Positions 1-8,613 of a DNA stretch of 64,000 nt are shown here, in pieces (the first letter of the stretch is position 1; every line of letters starts with the position of its first letter). The DNA is from Rhodospirillaceae bacterium (GTDB taxonomy: Bacteria; Pseudomonadota; Alphaproteobacteria; Bin65). The stretch lies in the NCBI GenBank assembly GCA_009840595.1, contig VXNK01000038.1:21237-85236 (forward strand), in the 5' to 3' direction. The notes beneath the pieces are model-generated. The model had not been told where the DNA came from. It worked only from the letters and a program-made list of their open reading frames with translations, and ran no database searches. A program made the translations under genes and the position numbers.

Positions 1-1
1 C

Positions 2-1603
2 ATCGCGCTGCGCGATGCGGTGGTGCGAGAAGGCGCGGCAGGCGCCGCCGGCCGCCTCGCGGCATTCGGCCGGCTGATGGGCAGCGACGCGGTGTTCGAG
101 AAGGCCGAGCAGGCGAACCGGCACGCCCCGGAACTGCGCGCGTTCGACCGCCACGGCCGGCGGATCAACCAGGTCGCCTATCACCCGGCCTATCACGACC
201 TGATGGAGATCGCCGTTGCGGGCGGTGCGCCGAACCACGCCTGGATCCACGACGGGCCGGGCGCCCATGCCGCCAACATGGCGGTCGTCTATCTGTTCAG
301 CCAGGCGGAAAGCGGCGTCCTGTGCCCGATGGCGATGACCTATTCGGTCATGCCGGTGCTGCGCAACAATCCGGGCGGTCCGGACGGCGTGGCGGACGAA
401 TGGATGCCGCGGCTGCTCTCCGCCGAATACGATTCCCGCGACATTCCCGCCGCCGAAAAGAGCGGCGCGCTGGTCGGCATGTTCATGACCGAGAAGCAGG
501 GCGGCTCCGACGTCCGGGCCAACTCCACGACCGCCGCGCCGGCCGGCGCTGAGACCGGCGAAGGCGCGGCCTACCGCCTGTCCGGCCACAAATTCTTCTG
601 CTCCGCGCCAATGTGCGACGCGTTCCTCACCCTGGCTTATACCGACGGCGGCCTCTCCTGTTTCCTGATGCCGCGCTGGACGCCGGACGGCGAGCGCAAC
701 AGCCTGTTCATCCAGCGGCTCAAGGACAAGCTCGGCAACCGGTCCAACGCGTCGTCGGAGATGGAGTTGCAGGACAGTTGGGCCGTGATGATCGGGCCGG
801 AAGGCCGCGGCGTGCGCACCATCATGGACATGGTGACCGGCAACCGGCTCTATTGCGCCGCCAACTCGGCGGCCCTGATGCGCCAGGCGCTGGTCCAGGC
901 GCTGCACCACACCAGCCACCGCACGGCCTTCCAGAAGAAGCTGATCCAGCAGCCTCTGATGCGCAACGTGCTGGCCGACCTGGCGCTGGAGGCCGAGGCG
1001 GCGCTGGCGCTGGCCCTGCGCGTCGCCCGGGCCTGCGACGAGGCCGGTGACGGCGAAGAGGCCGCCGCCCTCTTCCGCATCGGGACGGCGCTGGCGAAAT
1101 ACTGGAACTGCAAGCGCGCGCCGGCCCACACCGCCGAAGCGCTCGAATGCCTCGGCGGGCCGGGCTACATCGAGGACTCGATGATGCCGCGCCTCTACCG
1201 GGAAGCGCCGCTCAACAGCATCTGGGAAGGCTCCGGCAACGTCATCTGCCTCGACGTGCTGCGCGCCCTGCACCGGGAGCCGGCCGCCGCCCCGGCCCTG
1301 CTGGCGGAACTGGAGACGGCCCGCGGCGCGGATATGCGGCTGGACGCGGCGCTGGACGGCCTGAAAGCGGAGCTGGCCGACCGGGACAAGCTCGAATTCC
1401 GCGCGCGCCGCCTGACCGAGCGCATGGCCGTGCTGTGGCAGGCCGCCCTGCTGGTGCAGCACGCGCCCGCCCCGGTGGCCGACGCCTTCTGCGCCTCGCG
1501 CCTGGGCGAGCGCTGGACCGGCAGTTTCGGCACCCTGCCGGCCGCAACGGATTTTGCCGCCATCCTGGAGCGCGCCCTCCCCGAGCCGGAGTATGCCGCA
1601 TGA
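2..1603 (+). CDS. aidB: AidB-type acyl-CoA dehydrogenase, 5' truncated by the window edge
   Basis: Flavin-dependent acyl-CoA dehydrogenase family protein of the AidB branch, a branch linked in E. coli to the response to alkylating agents; the natural substrate is uncertain. The reading frame is open to the first base, so the start lies upstream. A GTG at 20 is in frame, but residues encoded before it already match the family (ALRDAVVREGA), and roughly 25-30 N-terminal residues are missing. Visible family motifs are CPMAMTYSVMPVL, MTEKQGGSDVR (flavin/substrate region), RLKDKLGNRSNASS, and near the C-terminus ECLGGPGYIED and NSIWEGSGNVICLDVLR. The stop overlaps the ATG of the next gene (ATGA), so the two are probably co-translated. 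The AidB assignment rests on remembered motif similarity along the whole length. Confidence 0.9.
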   Translation: MALRDAVVREGAAGAAGRLAAFGRLMGSDAVFEKAEQANRHAPELRAFDRHGRRINQVAYHPAYHDLMEIAVAGGAPNHAWIHDGPGAHAANMAVVYLFSQAESGVLCPMAMTYSVMPVLRNNPGGPDGVADEWMPRLLSAEYDSRDIPAAEKSGALVGMFMTEKQGGSDVRANSTTAAPAGAETGEGAAYRLSGHKFFCSAPMCDAFLTLAYTDGGLSCFLMPRWTPDGERNSLFIQRLKDKLGNRSNASSEMELQDSWAVMIGPEGRGVRTIMDMVTGNRLYCAANSAALMRQALVQALHHTSHRTAFQKKLIQQPLMRNVLADLALEAEAALALALRVARACDEAGDGEEAAALFRIGTALAKYWNCKRAPAHTAEALECLGGPGYIEDSMMPRLYREAPLNSIWEGSGNVICLDVLRALHREPAAAPALLAELETARGADMRLDAALDGLKAELADRDKLEFRARRLTERMAVLWQAALLVQHAPAPVADAFCASRLGERWTGSFGTLPAATDFAAILERALPEPEYAA

Positions 1604-2370
1604 AGATCCGCGGCAAGGTCGCTGCCGTCACCGGGGCCGCGAGCGGCATCGGCCGGGCGCTGGCCGAGCGCTTCGCCGCCGAAGGCGCCAAAGGGCTGGT
1701 GCTCGGCGATATCGACGGCGACGGCGTTGCGGCGGTCGCCGGCCGGCTGGGCGCGGTCGGCATGGCCTGCGACGTCGGCGACGAGGCGCAGGTGCAGGCC
1801 TTGATGGCGGAAGCCGAGCGTGTTTACGGGCCGGTCGATATCTTCTGCTCCAACGCCGGCATCCTGCGCATTGGCGACGAGGACCAGCCCGACGCCGATA
1901 TCGCGGACAGCTTCCGCATCAACACGATGGCCCATATCTACGCCGCCCGCGCGGTCGCGCCCGGCATGGCGGAACGCGGCGAGGGCTATCTGGTCAACAC
2001 CGTGTCCGCCGCCGGCATCCTGCTTCAGGTCGACAGCATGGCCTATACCGTGAGCAAGCACGCCGCCATCGGGGTCGCCGAGTTCCTCGCCGCGAAATAC
2101 GGGCCGAAGGGCGTGAAGGTTTCCGTGCTGTGTCCTCAGGGCGTGCACACCGGCATGACCGCCGGCCGGACCAGCCCGGCCTTCGTGGACGGGGTGCTGG
2201 AGCCGGAAGAGGTCGCCGAATCGGTCGTCAGCGCAATGGACGAGGAACGCTTCCTGATCTTCCCGCACGAGACCGTCTACACCTACATGCGGCGCAAGGC
2301 CGACGACCGCGACCGCTGGCTGCGCGGCATGGCGAAGATCCGGGCGCGATTTTTCGGGGACGCGCCGTGA
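1600..2370 (+). CDS. Short-chain dehydrogenase/reductase (SDR), classical type
   Basis: NAD(P)-dependent oxidoreductase of 256 residues with a Rossmann fold. The glycine-rich cofactor motif TGAASGIG is at about residues 11-18, NAG at about 86-88, and the catalytic Ser-Tyr-Lys set reads S(AAGILLQVDSMA)Y(TVS)K. An Asp after beta-2 (GDIDGDG) favours NAD(H), by inference. The ATG overlaps the stop of the AidB-like gene, and the stop overlaps the GTG of the phosphotransferase-like gene, giving an operon of at least four genes. Neighbours with acyl-CoA dehydrogenase and ACAD10-like kinase features suggest lipid or hydroxy-acyl metabolism. The substrate cannot be read from the sequence. Confidence 0.88.
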   Translation: MKIRGKVAAVTGAASGIGRALAERFAAEGAKGLVLGDIDGDGVAAVAGRLGAVGMACDVGDEAQVQALMAEAERVYGPVDIFCSNAGILRIGDEDQPDADIADSFRINTMAHIYAARAVAPGMAERGEGYLVNTVSAAGILLQVDSMAYTVSKHAAIGVAEFLAAKYGPKGVKVSVLCPQGVHTGMTAGRTSPAFVDGVLEPEEVAESVVSAMDEERFLIFPHETVYTYMRRKADDRDRWLRGMAKIRARFFGDAP

Positions 2371-3437
2371 GCGCGGCCGGCGATTCCCGGCCCGGCGCGG
2401 TCGAGACCATCCCGGTCCGCGATGCGCACCGCTTCGACGAAGCGGCGCTCAAGGCGTATCTGCGCGACCGTCTCGACGGCTTCAACGGTGAGATCGACAT
2501 CCGGCAGTTCCAGTCCGGCCAGAGCAACCCGACCTTCTGCCTGACGGCCGGCGAACAGCGCTACGTTATGCGCAAGAAGCCGCCGGGCAAGCTGCTGCCG
2601 TCGGCCCATGCCGTCGACCGCGAGTATCGGGCGATCAGCGCGCTGCAGGACAGCGCCGTTCCCGTGCCGCGGACCTACCTGCTGTGCGAGGACGAGAGCG
2701 TCATCGGCACGGCCTTCTACGTCATGGAAATGGTCGAGGGCCGGGTCTTCCACGACGCCGGGATGCCGGGCGCGACGGCGGAGGAGCGGCGCATCTTTTT
2801 CGACGATTCCGCGCGTGTCCTCGCCGCGCTGCACACGGTCGATATCGAGCGGGCCGGCCTCGCGGATTTCGGCCGGCCGCAGGGCTATCTCGAGCGCCAG
2901 ATCGTGCGTTGGGGCAAGCAGTACGAGCTATCGAAGACCGAAGACATCCCGGAGATGGACCGGCTGCACGCCTGGCTGATCGACCGCCTGCCGGACGATC
3001 CGTCGGTCTCCGTCGTCCATGGCGATTTCCGGCCCGGCAACGTCATCGTCTTCCCCGACCGGGCCAACATCGCGGCGGTGCTGGACTGGGAATTGTGCAC
3101 CCTCGGCCATCCGCTCGCCGATCTCGGCTATTGCTGCGCCGCCTATCATGGCGAGATCGGCGCCCACGGCAGTTTCAGCACGCTGGACCATGCAGCGCTC
3201 GGCATCCCGACCGAGCGGGAATTCGTCGACGCCTATTGCCGCTACAGCGGCCGGGCGGGCATCGACAATTTCCACTATTACGTCGTCCATTCCCTGTTCC
3301 GCAGCGCCGCCATCATCCAGGGCGTCTACAAGCGCGGACTGGATGGCAACGCGGCGTCGTCCGAAGCGCTGGGCTTCAGCGGCATGGCGCGGGAGCGGGC
3401 CGAGACCGCTTGGCGCGTCGTCGAGGAGCGTTTCTAG
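2367..3437 (+). CDS. Aminoglycoside-phosphotransferase-family kinase, ACAD10/11-like
   Basis: Protein-kinase-like phosphotransferase of 356 residues. It has the catalytic-loop motif VVHGDFRPGNVI and the metal-binding segment VLDWELCTLGHPLADLGY, both typical of the APH/choline-kinase superfamily. The N-terminal lobe carries FQSGQSNPTF and YVMRKKPPG (ATP-contacting Lys region). This subfamily is commonly encoded beside acyl-CoA dehydrogenases and resembles the kinase domain of ACAD10/ACAD11, which phosphorylates 4-hydroxyacyl-CoAs. With AidB and SDR genes directly upstream, a hydroxy-acyl substrate is more likely than an antibiotic (inference). The GTG start at 2367 overlaps the preceding TGA. 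An upstream extension in this frame overlaps the SDR gene and is not credible. Confidence 0.85.
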   Translation: MSAAGDSRPGAVETIPVRDAHRFDEAALKAYLRDRLDGFNGEIDIRQFQSGQSNPTFCLTAGEQRYVMRKKPPGKLLPSAHAVDREYRAISALQDSAVPVPRTYLLCEDESVIGTAFYVMEMVEGRVFHDAGMPGATAEERRIFFDDSARVLAALHTVDIERAGLADFGRPQGYLERQIVRWGKQYELSKTEDIPEMDRLHAWLIDRLPDDPSVSVVHGDFRPGNVIVFPDRANIAAVLDWELCTLGHPLADLGYCCAAYHGEIGAHGSFSTLDHAALGIPTEREFVDAYCRYSGRAGIDNFHYYVVHSLFRSAAIIQGVYKRGLDGNAASSEALGFSGMARERAETAWRVVEERF

Positions 3438-3438
3438 G

Positions 3439-4044
3439 ATGTGGCCGGAGCCGTTCCGCGCCGAGGGCCGGACGGTCGCCGTCGAGTTGCTGTCCCACGA
3501 CCATGCCGGCGACCTCGCCGAGGCGGCGGCGGACGGCGACCTGCACCGGCTCTGGTACACCTCGGTGCCGACCCCCGAGGGCGTCGGCGCGGAGATCGAC
3601 CGGCGGCTCGGCCTGATGGCGCAGGAGAGCATGCTGCCCTTCGCCATCGTCGACCTGCGCGACGGACCGTTCAGGGGCCGCGCCGTCGGCATGACGACCT
3701 ACATGAATATCGAGGCGCAGCACCGGCGGCTGGAGATCGGCTACACCTGGTACCGCCGGGCGGTCCAGCGCACGGCCCTCAACACCGAGTGCAAGTTCCT
3801 GCTGCTCTCCAAGGCGTTCGAGGAGCTGGACTGCATCGCCGTCGAATTTCGCACCCACGCCATGAACGTGCAGAGCCGCCGCGGCATCGAACGGCTCGGC
3901 GCCCGGCTCGACGGCATCCTGCGCCACCACATGATCCTGCCGAACGGTACGCTGCGCGATACGGCGGCCTATTCGATAACCGCGCCCGAATGGCCGGCCG
4001 TGAAGGCGAACTTCCTCTGGATGATGGAGCAGCCGCGCGATTGA
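3439..4044 (+). CDS. GNAT-family N-acetyltransferase, RimJ/RimL type
   Basis: Acetyl-CoA-dependent acetyltransferase of 201 residues resembling the RimJ/RimL group, which acetylates protein N-termini or small amines. Visible features are the GMTTYMNI beta strand, the EIGYTWYRRAVQRTALNTECKFLLL segment (given here in parts: EIGYTWYRR and NTECKFLLL) and NVQSRRGIERLGARLDG, which corresponds to the conserved N-x-x-S-x-x-x-x-E-x-x-G-x-x-x-E/D-G region. The ATG lies one base after the stop of the kinase-like gene, so it is probably the last gene of the same operon. The target is unknown. The GC content of the sequence falls sharply right after its stop. Confidence 0.87.
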   Translation: MWPEPFRAEGRTVAVELLSHDHAGDLAEAAADGDLHRLWYTSVPTPEGVGAEIDRRLGLMAQESMLPFAIVDLRDGPFRGRAVGMTTYMNIEAQHRRLEIGYTWYRRAVQRTALNTECKFLLLSKAFEELDCIAVEFRTHAMNVQSRRGIERLGARLDGILRHHMILPNGTLRDTAAYSITAPEWPAVKANFLWMMEQPRD

Positions 4045-4145
4045 GCGGCGGACAAACTTGAGCCGTTGCTACCCAAACGCTAAAGAGGGATAGCCTGAAT
4101 CGATGGTCTTAGCGCTATAATTTGTACTTTCGATATCTGGTCGTT

Positions 4146-4853
4146 TTAGATCCGCTTGTCGTAGGCCTGTCCAATACGGACGAGCGCTGCGCCGTAGTCG
4201 AGGACAGTTTCTGCCTTGTCAACCCATTCGAATTTGAATGGCTCTTCATTGGTCGCTCTGAACCGGAGAACAATAAACTCATCGAAGATTGGAGCCGAAT
4301 GCAGTTTCAACCGTTCTTCTGCTTCGGCAGCTTCGTCAATCGGGTGCTTGTGTTTCTTTCCGTCTGTTTGGTAAGCCCGGTCTCCTTCATAGGTCGTACA
4401 ATGGGTGGAGTGATTTATCCCGACGATACCGACACTGATCGGATTGCTGCTCCTTTGACGAAAATGGTTTACCTGTGATTGGAGATCGTTCGCGACGCGA
4501 TCAATCTGTTTAATCATCGCTTTCATCATAATTTTTACTTCAATGCCAATCTCGATAGTTGCGATTGGTCCACGGAGAACCGCAAAGCCTTCGTCCCTGA
4601 TCGGATCAGCATTAGGAACAATTTCACCGAAGCTTCCGTCGCCCCTTCGAGCCTTTACTCCTTGTTGAAGGTTTTTCGAGTTGAGTACCGAGAGGCCTGA
4701 CTCTACCCGCTGCACAAGTTTTTGGCTTCTCCCCAATGCGTGTATATCTTCGTAAAGGTGCATTGCGACATGATCGCCGAGATTCGATCTTCGATGCAGG
4801 TATGCATGGCCGTCGAATAAGCTCCTAAACGCTTGAAGTAGTCGATAATTCAA
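4146..4853 (-). CDS. Putative type II restriction endonuclease (PD-(D/E)XK-like)
   Basis: Protein of 235 residues that I do not recognise as a named enzyme. Residues 101-107 read EIGIEVK. This has the E-x-K signature of the PD-(D/E)XK nuclease core, preceded by a hydrophobic beta strand (ATI) and an acidic region (E77, D87, E88), as in many type II endonucleases. The gene starts with TTG at 4853, eight bases past the methyltransferase stop. The overlapping TGAGG of that stop supplies a Shine-Dalgarno five bases before the TTG, so the two are translationally coupled. Being paired with a methyltransferase in an AT-rich island makes the cognate endonuclease role likely. Plus-strand frames over this stretch (4122-4700) are short and match nothing. 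Confidence 0.62.
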   Translation of the reverse strand: MNYRLLQAFRSLFDGHAYLHRRSNLGDHVAMHLYEDIHALGRSQKLVQRVESGLSVLNSKNLQQGVKARRGDGSFGEIVPNADPIRDEGFAVLRGPIATIEIGIEVKIMMKAMIKQIDRVANDLQSQVNHFRQRSSNPISVGIVGINHSTHCTTYEGDRAYQTDGKKHKHPIDEAAEAEERLKLHSAPIFDEFIVLRFRATNEEPFKFEWVDKAETVLDYGAALVRIGQAYDKRI

Positions 4854-4860
4854 AACGACC

Positions 4861-5868
4861 TCAAGCGCAGCTTAGACCTGAATTTTCAGGACCGGAGAAT
4901 AGCGCTTCGACTGCTCCCGTCTTTCGCGATTGCAGCGCAACACGTTCGATCTTTGTCGACGCCATCGTCACATAGTTCGGGTCAACCTCTACGCCAATAG
5001 AATTGCGGCCGGTGTTGATTGCAGCGATTGAAGTGCTGCCTGTCCCTAAGAAGGGGTCAAGTACAGTATCTCCGACAAATGAAAACATTTTGATGAGCCG
5101 CTCGGCCAACTCATGGGGATAGGGAGCTGGATGGCCGCCTCGTGTTGACGCACCCCGTATATCTGTCCAAATCGGTCGCCACCAATGCTGCATTTCTTCC
5201 TTACTAAGCATCGATAATGCTTTCTGAAGCGGACTGGCTTTTCTGTACTTCCCTCCTTTCCGCATAAACAAAATATATTCTACATCGTTTTTGATGACCG
5301 CACCCGGTTGATAGGGTTTTCCGTAAAATCCCGCCCCGTTGCCTCTTGCTTCTGTTACCGCATTAGCGATCTTGTGCCAAATGATCGGAGTAAGCGCGTC
5401 GAGCCCCAAGAAGCGCGATCGCACCTGAATATCTGAATGCAAAGGCATTACCAAATGGCGCCCCAGCTTCCGGCGAGGCAAGCAAACGTCGCCGACGACG
5501 CAGCAAATTCGCCCTCCTGGCACAAGGACGCGCGAACATTCTTCCCATACTTTGTCTAACTCATCCAAAAACTTTTCATAGTCCGCAATTGCCCCTAACT
5601 GCTTATCACCGCCACCGGCGTATTCTTTGAGAGTCCAATAGGGAGGTGAGGTTACAACTAAATGGATCGATTCATCAGATATTTTCGAAAGATTACGCGC
5701 ATCTCCTTGCCATACGTGGTGCTCGGTTCGCGCATATGGTGCAGGCCAAGCGACTTGCCTGAAACGCTCATTGGCTGCCCTTAGGATTTTCAGCCCCTCC
5801 GGGGTATTATCTGCAATTGAAAGATCGAAGTCTTCCCCGAAAATTTCTACGATTTTTCCGTCACTCAT
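4861..5868 (-). CDS. DNA methyltransferase, beta-class (likely N4-cytosine or N6-adenine) of a restriction-modification system
   Basis: Modification methyltransferase of 335 residues that uses S-adenosylmethionine. The catalytic motif IV TSPPYW (73-78) comes before the SAM-binding motif I DPFLGTGST (271-279), the order of beta-class enzymes. The serine-type TSPPYW favours N4-cytosine methylation but does not prove it. HPAPYPHELAERLI (246-259) fits motif X. ATG 5868 is chosen because a GAGGG lies ten bases upstream; ATG 5889 and TTG 5907 are in frame but less well placed. The gene and its partner are conspicuously AT-rich compared with every neighbour, which suggests recent horizontal acquisition between the GNAT gene and pckA. 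Confidence 0.9.
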   Translation of the reverse strand: MSDGKIVEIFGEDFDLSIADNTPEGLKILRAANERFRQVAWPAPYARTEHHVWQGDARNLSKISDESIHLVVTSPPYWTLKEYAGGGDKQLGAIADYEKFLDELDKVWEECSRVLVPGGRICCVVGDVCLPRRKLGRHLVMPLHSDIQVRSRFLGLDALTPIIWHKIANAVTEARGNGAGFYGKPYQPGAVIKNDVEYILFMRKGGKYRKASPLQKALSMLSKEEMQHWWRPIWTDIRGASTRGGHPAPYPHELAERLIKMFSFVGDTVLDPFLGTGSTSIAAINTGRNSIGVEVDPNYVTMASTKIERVALQSRKTGAVEALFSGPENSGLSCA

Positions 5869-6049
5869 ATTGCTATTGCCCTCTTTCATAACGAATCTGC
5901 GAAGCAATTAACAATACACACGTAGTTAACACTCATTCGTACAATCTTGTCGGTGCTTTTGAAACGCTTCCTTGCATTTTCGACACCCGCTAAAGCAATC
6001 CTATACCAAAGAGCATCTACTGACAATTACTCTTGCAACCAAACGCCGC

Positions 6050-7660
6050 CTACGCCGCCGCGCGGATCGCCGCCTTCTTCACCGCCTCGCCGACGAAGGG
6101 CTCGAAGCGGGTGAAGTTGCTCTCGAAGCGGCGGGCGACGTCGCGGGCCATGCTGTCGTAGGCGCTCTTGTCCGACCACGCGCTCTTCGGATTGAGCACG
6201 TCGGCCGGCACGTCCGGGCAGGCCTGGGGCACCAGGACGCCGAAATTCGGGTCCGGCGCGACGTTCACCGTCGCCAGCGTGCCGTCCAGGATCGCCCGGA
6301 TCATGGCGCGGGTGTGGGCGATCTTCATGCGCGCGCCGACACCGTAGGCGCCGCCCGACCAGCCGGTGTTGACCAGCCAGCATTTCGCGCCGTGGGTCTC
6401 GATCTTGTCGCCGAGCATCCGCGCATAGACCGACGGATGGCGCGGCATGAAGGGCGCGCCGAAACAGGTCGAGAAGGTCGCCTGCGGCTCGCTGCCCACG
6501 CCCTTCTCGGTGCCGGCGACGCGCGCGGTGTAGCCGGACAGGAAGTGGTACATCGCCTGTTCCGGCGTCATCATCGAGACCGGCGGCAGCACGCCGAAGG
6601 CATCGGCGGTGAGCATGACGATGTTTTCGGCGTGGCCGGCGCGGCCGGAATTGCTGGTGTTCGGGATGAAGTCCACCGGATAGCTGGCGCGGGTATTTTC
6701 GGTCAGCGTCGCATCGTCGAGGTCCGGCATCCGGGTTTCCGGATCGAGCACGACATTCTCCAGCACGGTGCCGAAGCGCCTTGTGGTCTCGAAGATTTCC
6801 GGCTCGGCCTCCGCCGACAGGCGGATCACCTTGGCGTAGCAGCCGCCCTCGAAATTGAACACGCCGTTGGACGACCAGCCATGCTCGTCGTCGCCGATCA
6901 GCGTGCGCGACGGGTCCGCCGACAGGGTCGTCTTGCCGGTGCCGGACAGGCCGAAGAAGATCGCGACATCGCCGCGCGCGCCGATATTGGCCGAACAGTG
7001 CATGGGCAGCACGTCGCGTTCCGGCAACAGGTAGTTGAGAATGGAGAAGACCGACTTCTTGATTTCGCCGGCATATTCGCTGCCGCCGATGATGACCATG
7101 CGCTGGCTGAAATCGACCAGGATGAAGGTACTGCCGTTCGTACCGTCCCTTTCCGGATCGGCCAGAACCGACGGCGCCTGGAGCACCGTGAAGTCCGGCT
7201 CGAACGCGGCCGGCGCGTCGACCGGCGGCCGGATGAACATGTGACGGGCGAACAGGCTGTGCCAGGCGCATTCGGTGATGACCCGCACGCGCAGGCGATA
7301 GTCGGGATCGGCGCCGGCATGGCAATCCTGCACGAACACGTCGCGGTTCGACAGGTAATCGGCGATCCGGTCGCGCAGCCTGTCGAAGGCCGCCCGGTCG
7401 ATCGGCTTGTTGACGGCGCCCCAATCGACCGTGTCTTCGGTTTCGGCGTCGCGCACGGTGAATTTGTCGTTCGGCGACCGGCCGGTATGCTCGCCGGTCA
7501 CGGCCACGAGCGGGCCGCCGTGGGCCAGCCGCGCCTCCTTGCGCTGCAGCGCCTGCTCGTACAGCTCCGGGACGTTCAGATTCCAGAATTCGGTTCCGCT
7601 CGTGCGGATACCCTGCTTGTCGAGGCCGAAACGGCTTGCAACAGCTCCGGTCTGCGCCAC
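6050..7660 (-). CDS. pckA: Phosphoenolpyruvate carboxykinase (ATP)
   Basis: Converts oxaloacetate and ATP to phosphoenolpyruvate, CO2 and ADP, the first committed step of gluconeogenesis in the cytosol. At 536 residues it has the usual length. Motifs include VTGEHTGRSPNDKF near the N-terminus, FFGLSGTGKTTLS (P-loop), IGDDEHGW (metal site) and NTGWSGG. The GTG at 7660 is preferred because GGAGG lies seven bases before it and the protein then begins in register with the family; a much longer upstream frame is spurious. In Rhizobiaceae pckA adjoins chvI and is controlled by ChvG/ChvI. Here it is separated from chvI by two genes but keeps the divergent arrangement. Confidence 0.97.
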   Translation of the reverse strand: MAQTGAVASRFGLDKQGIRTSGTEFWNLNVPELYEQALQRKEARLAHGGPLVAVTGEHTGRSPNDKFTVRDAETEDTVDWGAVNKPIDRAAFDRLRDRIADYLSNRDVFVQDCHAGADPDYRLRVRVITECAWHSLFARHMFIRPPVDAPAAFEPDFTVLQAPSVLADPERDGTNGSTFILVDFSQRMVIIGGSEYAGEIKKSVFSILNYLLPERDVLPMHCSANIGARGDVAIFFGLSGTGKTTLSADPSRTLIGDDEHGWSSNGVFNFEGGCYAKVIRLSAEAEPEIFETTRRFGTVLENVVLDPETRMPDLDDATLTENTRASYPVDFIPNTSNSGRAGHAENIVMLTADAFGVLPPVSMMTPEQAMYHFLSGYTARVAGTEKGVGSEPQATFSTCFGAPFMPRHPSVYARMLGDKIETHGAKCWLVNTGWSGGAYGVGARMKIAHTRAMIRAILDGTLATVNVAPDPNFGVLVPQACPDVPADVLNPKSAWSDKSAYDSMARDVARRFESNFTRFEPFVGEAVKKAAIRAAA

Positions 7661-7869
7661 CTTCAATCCTCCGCCCACAGCCGATAGTGTGAATGCCGGG
7701 CTCGTAACGGCACCGTTGTACAGCGCCCGAAGCGGCCGCCGCCGACGCAGAATTCCTGCGCAATTCGCCTCAGCCGGGCGGAAAACTGCCAGCCCCGACA
7801 GCGCATTGCAACGCCTGTTTGCGCTCTCCGGGCCTTGCGGCAAAAGGAACGGTCCGGGCAGGACGCCTG

Positions 7870-8613
7870 TCAGGACGGGGGCCGGCCGGCGCGCGCCTTG
7901 CGAACCAGGGCGACCAGCGACCTGCGGGCATCGTCCGGGGTCAGGACCGGCGCATCGAACGCCAGGCGCGCGACCTCGCCGCCGTTGCGCAGGTCGATGC
8001 CCCAGGGATCGATCCCGGTCATCCGCCACGGCCCGTCGGCGCGGCCGAGCAGCCCGGTCGCGTAGGCCGCGACGGCGTCTGCGTGGTCTTCGTTCATATG
8101 GGCGACGATGTCGCCTTCCGCCTCGCGCAGCGGGTCCGCCGCCGCCAGGCCCGGCGGCCAGTCCGCGCCGCCGAACGAGGAAATGCGGCCGAATCCGCCC
8201 ACCAGATGCACGGCGGTCACCGCCATGCGAAAGAAATCGAAATCGCCGAAATCGGCATATCCGGCCGCTTCCGGGTGGCGCGCCAGGAAGCGGGCCCGGT
8301 CCGCCGGGTCGGCGGATACGGCGAGCCGGCCCCGGAGGGTGACCCGGTCGCCGGCGAGCGGGTCGGACGGCGCCGCGACGCCGCGGCCCTCGCCGGTCAT
8401 CAGGAGGGCGGCGGCGGGGTCCGCGGCCAGATTCCTGCGGTGCTGGGCGAGGGTGGACAGGAGAAGAACCGGATGGAGTTCCGGGTCCAGCGCCACGGTC
8501 ACGAAGGAGGCGTGCGGCGGGCCGCCGTCCGGATCGAGCGTCGCCAGGCTGGCGACGGCGCTGGCGCGCGCCAGCTCCCGGGCAAAGTCGAGGTCGTCGC
8601 TGGCGGGGCTCAT
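7870..8613 (-). CDS. HugZ-like protein: FMN-binding split barrel plus DUF2470
   Basis: 247-residue protein of the pyridoxamine 5'-phosphate oxidase-like / heme-utilisation group. The N-terminal ~150 residues form the split-barrel part (FARELARASAVASLATLD, HASFVTVALD, LLLSTLAQHRRNL). The C-terminal part carries the DUF2470 signature IVAHMNEDHADAVAAY at about residues 167-182. HugZ members bind or degrade heme, while others are putative flavin oxidoreductases; the sequence does not decide between them. The ATG overlaps the stop of the PCuAC-like gene by four bases, so they form an operon. A 209-base gap separates it from pckA on the same strand. Confidence 0.82.
   Translation of the reverse strand: MSPASDDLDFARELARASAVASLATLDPDGGPPHASFVTVALDPELHPVLLLSTLAQHRRNLAADPAAALLMTGEGRGVAAPSDPLAGDRVTLRGRLAVSADPADRARFLARHPEAAGYADFGDFDFFRMAVTAVHLVGGFGRISSFGGADWPPGLAAADPLREAEGDIVAHMNEDHADAVAAYATGLLGRADGPWRMTGIDPWGIDLRNGGEVARLAFDAPVLTPDDARRSLVALVRKARAGRPPS

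Noticed and set aside
4122..4700. Two plus-strand open frames opposite the putative endonuclease gene
   Set aside because: They are short, lack ribosome-binding sites and family resemblance, and lie antisense to a longer frame coupled to the methyltransferase.
7661..8029. N-terminal extension of pckA to a start at 8029
   Set aside because: The extension overlaps the HugZ-like gene in another frame, has random Arg/Gly composition and no family match; GTG 7660 has an ideal Shine-Dalgarno.
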